Assembly (NCBI RefSeq): GCF_025802015.1
Contig: NZ_JAOYFC010000002.1
Location: 124,001-188,000, forward strand
DNA length: 64,000 nt
Reading direction: 5' to 3'
DNA from: Falsihalocynthiibacter halioticoli
GTDB lineage: Bacteria > Pseudomonadota > Alphaproteobacteria > Rhodobacterales > Rhodobacteraceae
Within the stretch, counting starts at the first letter, position 1, and every line of letters begins with the position of its first letter. The notes beneath the pieces were generated by a model. The model saw only the letters and a program-made list of their open reading frames with translations. It did no database searches and was not told the DNA's origin. Made by a program: the position numbers and the translations under genes. Of this stretch, positions 1 through 8,018 are shown piece by piece.

Positions 1-2
1 TT

Positions 3-476
3 GATCCGCCGTGGACCACCATCAACATCGGACGCATTGCCGGCGGGGTGGCTCATAACGTGATTGCGGGCAAGGCAGAGGTAGATTGGGAAATGCGCCC
101 TGTGCAAAAGACTGATGCGGAGTTTGTGAAGCAAGCGCTCGCCACCTATGTGCGCGACACCCTTCTTCCGGACATGCATGCGGTTTGCAACCACGCAGCG
201 ATCACAACCGAAACCATCGGAGAAGTCACGGGCCTTGACCCCATGCACGATAACGCCGCGCGCGATCTTGTGGCAGAGCTCACTGGATCAAACAGCGCCG
301 ATGTTGTCTCGTTCGGAACGGAAGCAGGTTTGTTTCAAGAGCTTGGCATGAACGTTGTGGTCTGCGGCCCCGGCTCTATTGAACAGGCGCACAAACCCGA
401 CGAGTTCATTACCGTGGAGCAGCTCAACAAGTGTTGTGACATGCTCGCGCGTTTGGGCAAGAAACTAACTGCATAA
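3..476 (+). CDS. argE: Acetylornithine deacetylase, C-terminal part (M20 peptidase family)
   Basis: This is the 3' end of a gene that begins before the window; the reading frame is open from base 3. ArgE-type enzymes remove the acetyl group from N-acetylornithine in arginine synthesis, using two metal ions. The visible part starts in the dimerisation domain (TTINIGRIAGG, then HNVIAGKAEVDWEMRP) and returns to the catalytic domain with SFGTEAGLFQELG and CGPGSIEQAHKPDEF, the typical C-terminal metal-site region. The gene converges with the DUF1989 gene, with only five bases between the stops. Other M20 deacylases are possible, but the GTEAG and GSIEQAHKPDE signatures fit ArgE best. Confidence 0.85.
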   Translation, partial: DPPWTTINIGRIAGGVAHNVIAGKAEVDWEMRPVQKTDAEFVKQALATYVRDTLLPDMHAVCNHAAITTETIGEVTGLDPMHDNAARDLVAELTGSNSADVVSFGTEAGLFQELGMNVVVCGPGSIEQAHKPDEFITVEQLNKCCDMLARLGKKLTA

Positions 477-481
477 AAGGC

Positions 482-1342
482 TTAGGCTCCGTGACTTCGG
501 TCATACGGCGAAACCGCGGGCAATACATGTGCGGCACGGGCCTCTTCGCCCGGGTCCCATACCTCAATGAGCAATGGATAGCATTTCGCCACGTCAGAAG
601 AGTGGGATGCAGAGCAATCACCCCCCGGACAGGCGGAAAGCCCGACGGTAAGGTCAATCTCCGCAAAAAACTCAAGATAGTCTGCCGGACGTACAGGGCT
701 TGCCTTCATGAAATACTGTCCCGTATCCCGCGTAAATCCGGTGCACATGAAAACATTCAAAACATCATGCACCAGCCCCTCTGCAATCGGAAGGTCCATC
801 CCTGCATGCTGCGCCAAGGCGCGGGTGAGGTTAGAGTGGCAGCAGTAATGATAATCCCCACCACCAAGCAAACGCCCCGTGTAGGGATCGCAGCGCGTCC
901 CGATTACATCATGAACAGAGCCGCCGTACGCATCAAAGTCATACCAATCAAGCGTATCATCTACGATCGTCGCCATTGGCCGTAAAAACGGAAAACTCGA
1001 CCACATCCGGTCTCCGGTCGAAAGATGCGTGCCATGCAACGCACGGGTCTTGCCGGAATAAAACCTCTCGTTCAGGTCTTTGGTGTTCCAGATATTGAGA
1101 TCCCCAACCTGTGGCCCCTCAACAGACACAATCCGAAAAAATGCGCCAGCTGGGACGTCTATGCATCCTGCATCGCGAGGATCAACAAGGCATTCCGCGA
1201 CTTTGGTTGCCCCTCCCCGAACTTCGGACATCCGATCTAGGTCAGGCGCTTTCAGACTTTCGGTCGGATAACATATGACGGGCTGAACAGCGCGCCGCTT
1301 TTCCGCATCCGCAGGTGCAGAATGAAATGAATGCGTTTTCAA
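482..1342 (-). CDS. DUF1989 (urea carboxylase-associated family) protein
   Basis: A 286-residue protein of the DUF1989 family, whose members are often found near urea carboxylase or amino-acid catabolic genes and have no firmly assigned reaction. The sequence has a VPAGAFFRI segment, then GDLNIWN, and a Cys/His-rich stretch (GGGDYHYCCHSNLTRAL) that could bind a metal, followed by VLNVFMCTGF. There is no signal peptide, so it is probably cytoplasmic. It has no urea-related partner in this window. The preceding 315 bases hold its presumed promoter. The family assignment is firm; the function is unknown. Confidence 0.8.
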   Translation of the reverse strand: MKTHSFHSAPADAEKRRAVQPVICYPTESLKAPDLDRMSEVRGGATKVAECLVDPRDAGCIDVPAGAFFRIVSVEGPQVGDLNIWNTKDLNERFYSGKTRALHGTHLSTGDRMWSSFPFLRPMATIVDDTLDWYDFDAYGGSVHDVIGTRCDPYTGRLLGGGDYHYCCHSNLTRALAQHAGMDLPIAEGLVHDVLNVFMCTGFTRDTGQYFMKASPVRPADYLEFFAEIDLTVGLSACPGGDCSASHSSDVAKCYPLLIEVWDPGEEARAAHVLPAVSPYDRSHGA

Positions 1343-1657
1343 GTCTCAGAACTCCGTTTATCGCGAAAAGCTTTCGGCTCCCAAAGAAACTCTCCTCCAA
1401 ACGTCAAGCGAACAACTGGAAGCGGACAATGTGATCTCGGTCAACTAACTGACGTCTTCACGCCATTGCCTGCCCTATCTTCGCTGTCGTTCGCGCAAGG
1501 AGAGAACTCTTAACTACCTATCCGCCGTGGCAGTGTCTTCCAAGAGGTTTATCGTGTTACATGTTTCCGGCAAACGGAGCCCAGCACACTGGCTAGAAAT
1601 CGCTCAGTCATAGCCGATAAGAAACCTGTAGCCCTCAACTGACACGATGTAGCTGTT
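1343..1657. other. Intergenic region without a recognised gene
   Basis: This gap separates the start of the minus-strand DUF1989 gene from the stop of the minus-strand ABC ATPase gene. No convincing coding frame, RNA gene or terminator hairpin with a T-run was found. It should carry the promoter of the DUF1989 gene. Confidence 0.4.
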
Positions 1658-2479
1658 TTACTCCGCCGCACAGATCGCACTTAATTCACAACGCTTCAGC
1701 GGGACGATTACTGGGCGGTCGATATCGGGCAAGGTAATGATGCGGCAGTCTATTTCGAACACGGTTCGGATTGCCTCTTCGCGCAGAACATCCTGTGTTG
1801 GCCCCTCGCCAGCGATCCGCCCATCATCAAATAACACCACATGATCGGCATACCGCATGGCAAGGTTCAAATCATGCAGCACGATAACAAACCCGTGGCC
1901 ATTCTCGCGGTTTAGACGCGTAACCAGATCGAGAATGTCGAGTGCGTGAGCGATGTCGAGATGATTGGTCGGTTCATCCAAAAAAATATGCGGCGCTTCT
2001 TGCGCCAGTACCATTGCGATCCACGCACGCTGAATCTGGCCGCCCGAAAGTTGCCCGAGGGTGCGCGTGGCAATCCCTGTCATATTGGTTGCCGCAAGCG
2101 CACGATCTACTGCGTTTCGATCGGTATCTGTCAACGCAGCAAAGCGCCCACGATGTGAATACCGCCCAAGTAAGGCGAGATCGTAAACTGTCATATCTTC
2201 TGGCGCTTGCGGGGATTGGCTCAGCATCGCGACTTCTCGCGCCAAGTCTCGGGGATTCCACTCGCTAACATGACGACCAGCCACCGAGACCGCCCCCTGA
2301 ACAGGAGAATGCAGCCCACGAAGTACGCGCAATGCAGTGGACTTGCCGCTGCCATTTGGTCCGCAGAATGCGATGATTTTGCCTTCTGGCAAATCCAGAT
2401 CAACTTTGTGCAACGCTGGCGCGTCATTATATGTTGCGGTGACCTCAGAAAGTGTGGCGAGGGTTTCAACTTTGGACAT
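1658..2479 (-). CDS. Ferric-siderophore/cobalamin-type ABC transporter ATP-binding protein
   Basis: A 273-residue ATPase of the FecE/BtuD type that powers import of a ferric siderophore or similar chelate. It shows the Walker A motif GPNGSGKST near residue 40, the signature LSGGQIQRAWIAM, a Walker B ending in FLDEPTNHLD, and the switch histidine in VIVLHDLNLAMRYADH. It is the last gene of a three-gene minus-strand operon; its start overlaps the upstream permease by 14 bases, which implies translational coupling. The binding protein is encoded divergently at 4569. The substrate cannot be read from the ATPase. Confidence 0.9.
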   Translation of the reverse strand: MSKVETLATLSEVTATYNDAPALHKVDLDLPEGKIIAFCGPNGSGKSTALRVLRGLHSPVQGAVSVAGRHVSEWNPRDLAREVAMLSQSPQAPEDMTVYDLALLGRYSHRGRFAALTDTDRNAVDRALAATNMTGIATRTLGQLSGGQIQRAWIAMVLAQEAPHIFLDEPTNHLDIAHALDILDLVTRLNRENGHGFVIVLHDLNLAMRYADHVVLFDDGRIAGEGPTQDVLREEAIRTVFEIDCRIITLPDIDRPVIVPLKRCELSAICAAE

Positions 2480-3488
2480 TTTGCCTCCGAGTTAGGAGCG
2501 TCAGGAATAGCGGAGCCCCAAGCAATGCAGTCAATGCTCCGGCGGGCAGTTCGAGCGGATACAGGATCATGCGTGCCACCGTATCGGCGGTCAGCACAAG
2601 CAACCCGCCGATCAATGCCGTCACTACGAGATAGCCAAGGGTGAACTGCCCATAGTAAAGGCGCGCAGCCTGTGGTGCGATCAGCCCGACAAAACCAATC
2701 GCCCCGACTTGTGACACCGCCAATGCGGTAAGCAGCACCGAAAGGATCAACAAGGCAACACGACTGCGGTTGACAGCGAGGCCGGTGCTCTGTGCGCTTG
2801 CGGCATCGAGTGTGATTTGGTTCAGGGGCAAACGCGCCATGATCAGCACAGGTACAGCTATAAACAGCCCGCCCCCAACCACGGCAACGTCACTCCAATG
2901 CGCTGCGTTAACCGAACCGGTCAACCAACGCAGCGCTTGCCCAGCGCGATAGACAGGACCGATGATCATCATCAGTGTGACAGCGGCCTTCGCTAGCGCA
3001 GACATCGCCACCCCATAAAGGATAAGTCGCAAAGGATCGTTGGGTCTTGGGTCTTGCAGCGCCAAGATCGCAATGAGTGCGGCCAAACCACATGCGCCAA
3101 GAATGGCGGCGACTGGCAGCCAGTGAACGGAGACGGTGAGCGCGTTGCTTTCGTTGGAAAACAACCAAAGAAACGTGACGACCCCTAACGCTGCTCCGTC
3201 ACTGACACCGAGAATTGACGGTACGGCCAGCGGATTACGCAAAGCGCGTTGCATAAGTGCCCCTGCCAACGCCAGCGCCATGCCTGCGAGTACGGCCAAG
3301 ACGACACGTGGCAGCCGTAACGTCCAAACGATAACACCATCCATGCGGCTTCCACCTCCAAAGACCGCCGCCACTACTCGCTCGGGGGATAGAAAACTCG
3401 ATCCCAAACCTGTTGCCACAACCAAAGCGACAGCCAAAGCAAACCCGAGCAGCGCAAGCCGCCAATGAGGCTTTCGTAAATAGGTCAT
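2466..3488 (-). CDS. Iron-chelate ABC transporter permease (FecCD family), second permease
   Basis: A 340-residue, very hydrophobic protein of the FecCD family, which forms half of the inner-membrane channel of siderophore importers. It has an N-terminal membrane segment, the family motif LRLPRVVLAVLAGMALALAG, then MQRALRNPLAVPSILGVSDGA, and near the end GFVGLIAPQAARL, which lies in the ATPase-coupling region. Its start overlaps the stop of the first permease by four bases (ATGA). The two permeases should pair as a heterodimer with the ATPase encoded just downstream. Confidence 0.9.
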   Translation of the reverse strand: MTYLRKPHWRLALLGFALAVALVVATGLGSSFLSPERVVAAVFGGGSRMDGVIVWTLRLPRVVLAVLAGMALALAGALMQRALRNPLAVPSILGVSDGAALGVVTFLWLFSNESNALTVSVHWLPVAAILGACGLAALIAILALQDPRPNDPLRLILYGVAMSALAKAAVTLMMIIGPVYRAGQALRWLTGSVNAAHWSDVAVVGGGLFIAVPVLIMARLPLNQITLDAASAQSTGLAVNRSRVALLILSVLLTALAVSQVGAIGFVGLIAPQAARLYYGQFTLGYLVVTALIGGLLVLTADTVARMILYPLELPAGALTALLGAPLFLTLLTRRQNVQS

Positions 3489-4471
3489 AGCGCGACCGCC
3501 CGTCGACTACGCAACAGGTACATCAGGAAAGGCGCACCAACGAGAGCAAGAACAGCGCTAATCGGCGCCTCTCCTGGCGCTACGATCAAACGGGCGAGAA
3601 TATCCGCAAGCACCGCCAAAACCGCACCACAAAGCATCGTGATCAAAGCAAGATGGAAAAAGCCGCGAGACCCGTCGCTTATGCGCCGCGCTATGTGCGG
3701 AGCGATAAGCCCGAGAAAGACCACAGGACCAGCCATCGCAACCGCCGCCGCAGCCAATAGCGCCGCCAAAGTTAATGCCGCGAGCCGTATGCGTGTTACT
3801 CCAACTCCGATGCCCTGCGCGCTTTGATCATCCAATCGCAAAGCGTCTATGCCACTGGCCATGCTCGCGCATGCGATCAGCGCAACAGGAAGCGCAATCG
3901 CCCCGCCCCAAATCATTATGAGAGGCCGATCTGCGAACCCGCCCGAAAGCCAGAACAGCAACGTCTCTAGCGCAGTTTCATCCAGCAGCAACATAACTTG
4001 TGTAAGCGAAGCCAACAGCGCCGCTATGGTTACCCCGATCAAAAGGATCGGTCCTGTATTACCAGAAGGTCCAAGCGTCAGGCCAAAACCGAAAACCAAT
4101 GCAGTTGCTATGAGTGCACCAATCACCGCAAGCGCGCCAATCGCCAGAGGTGAAGACAAGGCAAACACGGTAAGCCCCACTGTCACAGCAAATGCCGCAC
4201 CTGCGTTGATGCCGAGCAATCCTGGCTCTGCGAGCGGGTTGCGGGTAACGGATTGCATTAACAAGCCGGAGATTGCGAGGGCTGCGCCGGTTAGTGCGCC
4301 GATAATCGTACGCGGCACACGAAGAGTTCGAATGATGATTTCTTCGGTTGAAGCGCCTCCGTTTAGCGCTGACCACACAGTCTCAGGCGCATAGACCCGC
4401 AACCCGAGGTGCAGGCTGGCAACGCAAGATAACGTCAGGGCTAACACGAGAAATATCAGAGTTCGGATCAT
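3485..4471 (-). CDS. Iron-chelate ABC transporter permease (FecCD family), first permease
   Basis: A 328-residue membrane protein and the first gene of the minus-strand operon. It carries the FecCD hallmarks LRVPRTIIGALTGAALAISG, LMQSVTRNPLAEPGLLGINAG and VVFLGLIAPHIARRISDGS, the last being the coupling-helix region that contacts the ATPase. It is related to the second permease, as usual for heterodimeric importers. The 97-base gap to the divergent binding-protein gene must contain the promoters for both directions. Confidence 0.9.
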   Translation of the reverse strand: MIRTLIFLVLALTLSCVASLHLGLRVYAPETVWSALNGGASTEEIIIRTLRVPRTIIGALTGAALAISGLLMQSVTRNPLAEPGLLGINAGAAFAVTVGLTVFALSSPLAIGALAVIGALIATALVFGFGLTLGPSGNTGPILLIGVTIAALLASLTQVMLLLDETALETLLFWLSGGFADRPLIMIWGGAIALPVALIACASMASGIDALRLDDQSAQGIGVGVTRIRLAALTLAALLAAAAVAMAGPVVFLGLIAPHIARRISDGSRGFFHLALITMLCGAVLAVLADILARLIVAPGEAPISAVLALVGAPFLMYLLRSRRAVAL

Positions 4472-4568
4472 TGGCTTCTATCAAGTTGGCTACTGCCGTT
4501 GACATAACCAACTAAAATAGTAAACAAAAGCCAATAATTGACAAATACACTCAGAAAAGGATTCCAAT
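4472..4568. promoter_or_regulatory. Divergent promoter region of the siderophore ABC importer
   Basis: An AT-rich 97-base spacer between the permease and binding-protein genes. A TTGACA -35-like box at 4499-4504 points rightwards, with an AT-rich -10 region about 17 bases on. It is flanked by a perfect inverted pair, AGTTGG (4484-4489) and CCAACT (4508-4513), which could be an operator. AAAGGA about ten bases before 4569 is the ribosome site of the binding protein. Control by iron through Fur, Irr or RirA is expected for such genes, but I could not match a consensus box with confidence. Confidence 0.45.
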
Positions 4569-5480
4569 ATGTTCAAGCCAAGTCGGCTCCTGTGTAGCTT
4601 CGGCCTCACGATCGCCCTTGCGACCAATGCCCTTGCGCGCGATATCGAGACTGTCACGGGAACCGTTACAGTCCCTGATGATCCGCAACGCATTGTTGTT
4701 TTGACCAATGAGGGAACAGAAGCCGTCCTTTCTCTGGGCTTTACACCCGTTGGTGCAGCCAATTCTTGGAACGGCAATCCTTGGTGGGAGCATATCACCG
4801 AAGCGATGGGCGATGCTCTTCCTGTCGGGACTGAAAGCGCTATAAACCTAGAGGCAGTGGCCGCTCTTGAGCCGGATTTGATCCTTGGGAACTTCGCACG
4901 CCAAGAAGAGATTTACCCACAACTTTCGGCCATTGCTCCGACGGTTTTATCTGAACGCCTGCGCGGTGACTGGAAAGTCAACTATCGCCTCTACGCAGAA
5001 GCACTGGGGCTGGAAGAGGAAGGCGCCGCACAGATCGCGGAATATGACGCCGCAGTCGCAGATTTGCAGGACAAACTTGGCGACAAACTAAACGAAGAAG
5101 TTTCGGTTATTCGGTTCCTAGCGGGTCAAATCCGAATTTACCAACTCGACAGCTTTTCTGGTGTCCTCCTGAAAGACGTTGGGTTTGCGCGTCCTGAAAT
5201 CCAAAACGTGGACGATTTCGCGATCCGTACGGGCAAGGAAGCAATCCCGGACATGGATGGCGACCGTATCTTCTACTTCACCTATGACAACGGAAACGGC
5301 GAAGGCCGCTCAGCCGCGCAAGACGCGCTGAATGATCCGCTCTGGCAATCACTTTCCGCAGTGAAAGAGGGCAAGGTGTATGAGGTAAGCGATGCAATCT
5401 GGAACACCGCTGGCGGTATTCTTGCGGCAAAGCTCATGCTCGAAGACCTCGACGAAATCTATTCACAAGACGATCAGTGA
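4569..5480 (+). CDS. Periplasmic iron-chelate substrate-binding protein
   Basis: A 303-residue FecB/FhuD-type (type III) solute-binding protein with an N-terminal signal peptide ending near ALARDIE. The fold is marked by DDPQRIVVLTNEGTEAVLSLGFTPVG at the first lobe, by AVAALEPDLILGN, and by DDFAIRTGKEAIPDMDGDRIF and DPLWQSLSAVKEGKVYEV in the second lobe. It would deliver a ferric chelate to the divergently encoded permeases. It is read away from the importer operon, so binding protein and membrane parts can be expressed at different levels. A hairpin follows 6 bases after the stop. Confidence 0.9.
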   Translation: MFKPSRLLCSFGLTIALATNALARDIETVTGTVTVPDDPQRIVVLTNEGTEAVLSLGFTPVGAANSWNGNPWWEHITEAMGDALPVGTESAINLEAVAALEPDLILGNFARQEEIYPQLSAIAPTVLSERLRGDWKVNYRLYAEALGLEEEGAAQIAEYDAAVADLQDKLGDKLNEEVSVIRFLAGQIRIYQLDSFSGVLLKDVGFARPEIQNVDDFAIRTGKEAIPDMDGDRIFYFTYDNGNGEGRSAAQDALNDPLWQSLSAVKEGKVYEVSDAIWNTAGGILAAKLMLEDLDEIYSQDDQ

Positions 5481-5486
5481 ATACAG

Positions 5487-5515
5487 TTGGGGTGCTCTAA
5501 GAGCGCCCCAATTCC
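5487..5515 (+). terminator. Hairpin downstream of the binding-protein gene
   Basis: An 11-base stem (TTGGGGTGCTC at 5487-5497 with GAGCGCCCCAA at 5501-5511, one G-T pair) and a three-base loop lie directly after the stop codon. The following TTCC is a poor T-run, so termination may be incomplete. Confidence 0.65.
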
Positions 5516-5798
5516 AATTCTATTAGTTTGGCTGCCTATACATAAGATAAGAAATCACGGTTGCTTGTCGCCCTTCACTCAAACCAAAGCCTTTAGCTTG
5601 GATTGCCACACACAGGTGGAAGACGCTTTGACTTAGGCAAGTGTCTGCAAACGGAACCAAAGCAAAAGCTCAGAGTTTGCAGCTATTCGCGAGATCAAAT
5701 AGCGTTCCTGCTCGATGCCGAAACTAAGTTCAGATTTTGGCTTAGATAGCAGGCAAAAGTGTTCTCTCACTTCTGCCTGCTTTTTAATGTTCTAGGAT
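5516..5798. other. Intergenic region, possible small-RNA locus
   Basis: About 280 bases between the convergent binding-protein and kduI genes. No credible coding frame was found. The right end holds a second, strong plus-strand terminator hairpin (5748-5785) that is not needed by the binding-protein gene, so a plus-strand small RNA could be made here. No clear promoter was identified. Confidence 0.35.
5748..5787 (+). terminator. Strong intrinsic terminator, plus orientation
   Basis: AGCAGGCA (5748-5755) pairs with TGCCTGCT (5774-5781), with a further AAGTG/CACTT inner stem, and is followed by five T residues. On the opposite strand there is no T-run, so it acts for plus-strand transcripts, about 240 bases beyond the first hairpin. 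Confidence 0.75.
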
Positions 5799-6626
5799 CT
5801 ATTTGAGTTCCGACGGCTGGATGAAGTCCATATCGGTATAGTCAACGTTGTCGCCGGCCATTGCCCAGATGAAGGTGTATTTGCCAATTCCCGCACCAGA
5901 ATGGATCGACCACGGCGGCGAAATTGCACCTTCCTCATTGCTGATAAACAAATGACGGGTCTCTTCCGGTTCCCCCATGAGGTGCAGAACGCGCGACTCT
6001 TCATCCATCCCCCAATACAGATATGCTTCCATACGGCGATCATGGACGTGCGCGGGCATTGTGTTCCACACAGACCCTTCAAGCAGCGCCGTATACCCAA
6101 GTACCAATTGGCAACTCGGCATAACAAGCGGGTGAATAAACTGGTTGATACGCCGTTTGTTCGACGTATCTGCCTCTCCCAAGACCACTTCTTTGCTCTC
6201 GGCAATCGTCACAAGACGGTTCGGGTACGCTTGGTGGGCCGGACAGGACGTAATATAAAAACGACCCTCGCCAGCGAAGGTGATCGCCCCTGTGCCCATC
6301 CCAAGGTAAAGAACGTCGCCCTGCTCTAGCGTATATGTCTCGCCATCTGCTTCGACGGTGCCGGTTTGGCCAATATTGACAATCCCCATCTCGCGACGTT
6401 CGAGAAAGGTCTCGGTACGGGTCTCTTCGACCTTATCAAGAACCAGCGTTCCATTTCCTGGAACCGCGCCACCTACGACAAAGCGATCATAATGGGTGTA
6501 AACAAGGTTGATCTCGCCAGTCACGAACATCTTCTGAAACAGAAAATGGTTGCGCAGTTCATCTGTGCCCATTTTTTTGCAATGGTCTTGATGAACGGCG
6601 TGGCGGGTTTCGACGTTAAGTGTCAA
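5799..6626 (-). CDS. kduI: 5-dehydro-4-deoxy-D-glucuronate isomerase (KduI)
   Basis: A 275-residue enzyme that isomerises 5-keto-4-deoxyuronate, the product of unsaturated uronic acids, to 3-deoxy-D-glycero-2,5-hexodiulosonate. The length matches the family. The cupin zinc ligands are visible as H193 and H195 (MPAHVHDRRMEAY), E200 and H242 (PPWSIHSGAG). The start is a TTG at 6626 preceded by AAAGGAG, a good ribosome site. It is the last gene of the TRAP-DUF2264-AGE-KduI operon. The usual next enzyme, the KduD dehydrogenase, is not in this window. Confidence 0.95.
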   Translation of the reverse strand: MTLNVETRHAVHQDHCKKMGTDELRNHFLFQKMFVTGEINLVYTHYDRFVVGGAVPGNGTLVLDKVEETRTETFLERREMGIVNIGQTGTVEADGETYTLEQGDVLYLGMGTGAITFAGEGRFYITSCPAHQAYPNRLVTIAESKEVVLGEADTSNKRRINQFIHPLVMPSCQLVLGYTALLEGSVWNTMPAHVHDRRMEAYLYWGMDEESRVLHLMGEPEETRHLFISNEEGAISPPWSIHSGAGIGKYTFIWAMAGDNVDYTDMDFIQPSELK

Positions 6627-6665
6627 GTCGTTACTCCTTTGAAGTTGATAATGCCCATTGGGCGG

Positions 6666-7907
6666 TTAGCCTGCTTTAGCAGACACGCGTGAGAGCGCGG
6701 GAACAGGCGGGAAAAGTCCCGCTTGGATGGCGTGGTAAATATCTGGCTTCCCCAAGAATTGCTTTGAAACGGCTTGGCCGGCGTCGTCCAGCTCGGGGAA
6801 CCAGCCGCCCTTCTCGTGGTCAATCAAGTAGCTGTCTGCGAATGCCCAAAGCGCACGATAGCGCTCCTCATCCTTGGGTTGCGGGTCGACCTTTTGAAGA
6901 GCCGCGAAAGCGCCGATTGCCTCTGTCACAGGCCACCAGTACCGATCAGGGACAGATACTTTCCCATCGCGCAAGGTATAGACCAACCCACCGTCGGGCC
7001 GCGCCGCATCTGTATAGGCCGTTTCAATCACCCGCCGTGCCTTTGTGGGCATGCTCGCATCGCTTCGACCTTTCAAATCCCAATACTGCAACAGCATACG
7101 ACCAAGCTCCATGCTGTGCCCAGGCGTACTTCCCGCAGGGCGGAACATCGGGTCGCCTTCGTAGTCGGCATCAACCTTCCAGTTCTCGTCAAAATGCTCC
7201 GGCAAACGCCAGTTATACGCGGGGGCCAGTTCATCAAAGAAGAACGAAAGAATTCGACCGGCGCGTTCGAGATATGCAGTGTCATCCGTTGCTTCGTATG
7301 CGGCCAAATGCGCTTCGACAGCGTGCATATTGGCGTTTAACCCGCGATAGGCGGAGAATGTCGTCCAGTCCGCACGGAATTCATCCGCAAACCGGCCATG
7401 TGCCTCTTCCCAATAGCGGGTTTGCAGAACTTCGGTCACATCGGCAAGCAAACGGTCCGCATCACTATGCCCTGCATCTTTTGCAGTCGAGGCCGCGAGC
7501 AATACAAAGACATGCCCATAAGCAAGCTTAACGTCACTTGCCGCCGTGCCATCGCGGTTTACTGATGAAAAGTATCCGCCATGAACCGGATCCCGTTGCT
7601 GGTTCCACAGATACGCCATCCCCGCATCAATTACGTCATCACACCCGTCAAATCCGAATTGTTTGGCAAGCGCGAAGGAATGCACCATGCGCGCTGTTGT
7701 GTGAATTTCTTGCGGCCCGTCGGGCAGTGGTGCACCGTCAAAATCCGGCACGTCAAATCCACCATCACTGCGCAGCATAGGTCGGAAAAAACCGAGCTGC
7801 GCCCGAACGTCGTTCTTTAGAAACTTCTGGTGCATTGGGTCGTTGATCCAAAGACCGTCCCACTGTGGATCGCCGATTATCGCTTGAGTAGATTGTTTGT
7901 TCGCCAT
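6666..7907 (-). CDS. N-acylglucosamine 2-epimerase (AGE) family protein
   Basis: A 413-residue protein of the AGE family, whose (alpha/alpha)6-barrel members epimerise or isomerise sugars such as N-acetylglucosamine, mannose or cellobiose. Family marks are LVYTLRDGKVSVPDRYWWPVTEA, HSMELGRMLLQYWD and GGWFPELDDAG, with H and E residues at the expected catalytic places. The start is uncertain: ATG at 7907 gives the usual family length, but frame-open codons run up to a TTG at 8003 and none has a strong ribosome site. It sits between the DUF2264 gene and kduI, so its substrate is probably a uronide or the sugar released from one. Confidence 0.85.
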   Translation of the reverse strand: MANKQSTQAIIGDPQWDGLWINDPMHQKFLKNDVRAQLGFFRPMLRSDGGFDVPDFDGAPLPDGPQEIHTTARMVHSFALAKQFGFDGCDDVIDAGMAYLWNQQRDPVHGGYFSSVNRDGTAASDVKLAYGHVFVLLAASTAKDAGHSDADRLLADVTEVLQTRYWEEAHGRFADEFRADWTTFSAYRGLNANMHAVEAHLAAYEATDDTAYLERAGRILSFFFDELAPAYNWRLPEHFDENWKVDADYEGDPMFRPAGSTPGHSMELGRMLLQYWDLKGRSDASMPTKARRVIETAYTDAARPDGGLVYTLRDGKVSVPDRYWWPVTEAIGAFAALQKVDPQPKDEERYRALWAFADSYLIDHEKGGWFPELDDAGQAVSKQFLGKPDIYHAIQAGLFPPVPALSRVSAKAG

Positions 7908-8018
7908 TTGGTACACGCCATTATTGATTTTCATTTCATTTAAACTTGCTGCGAACAGCAAATTCACCACAGCATTGACATCGGCCAAAAGACTGCGGTG
8001 CAAACCTGATTGTTCACG

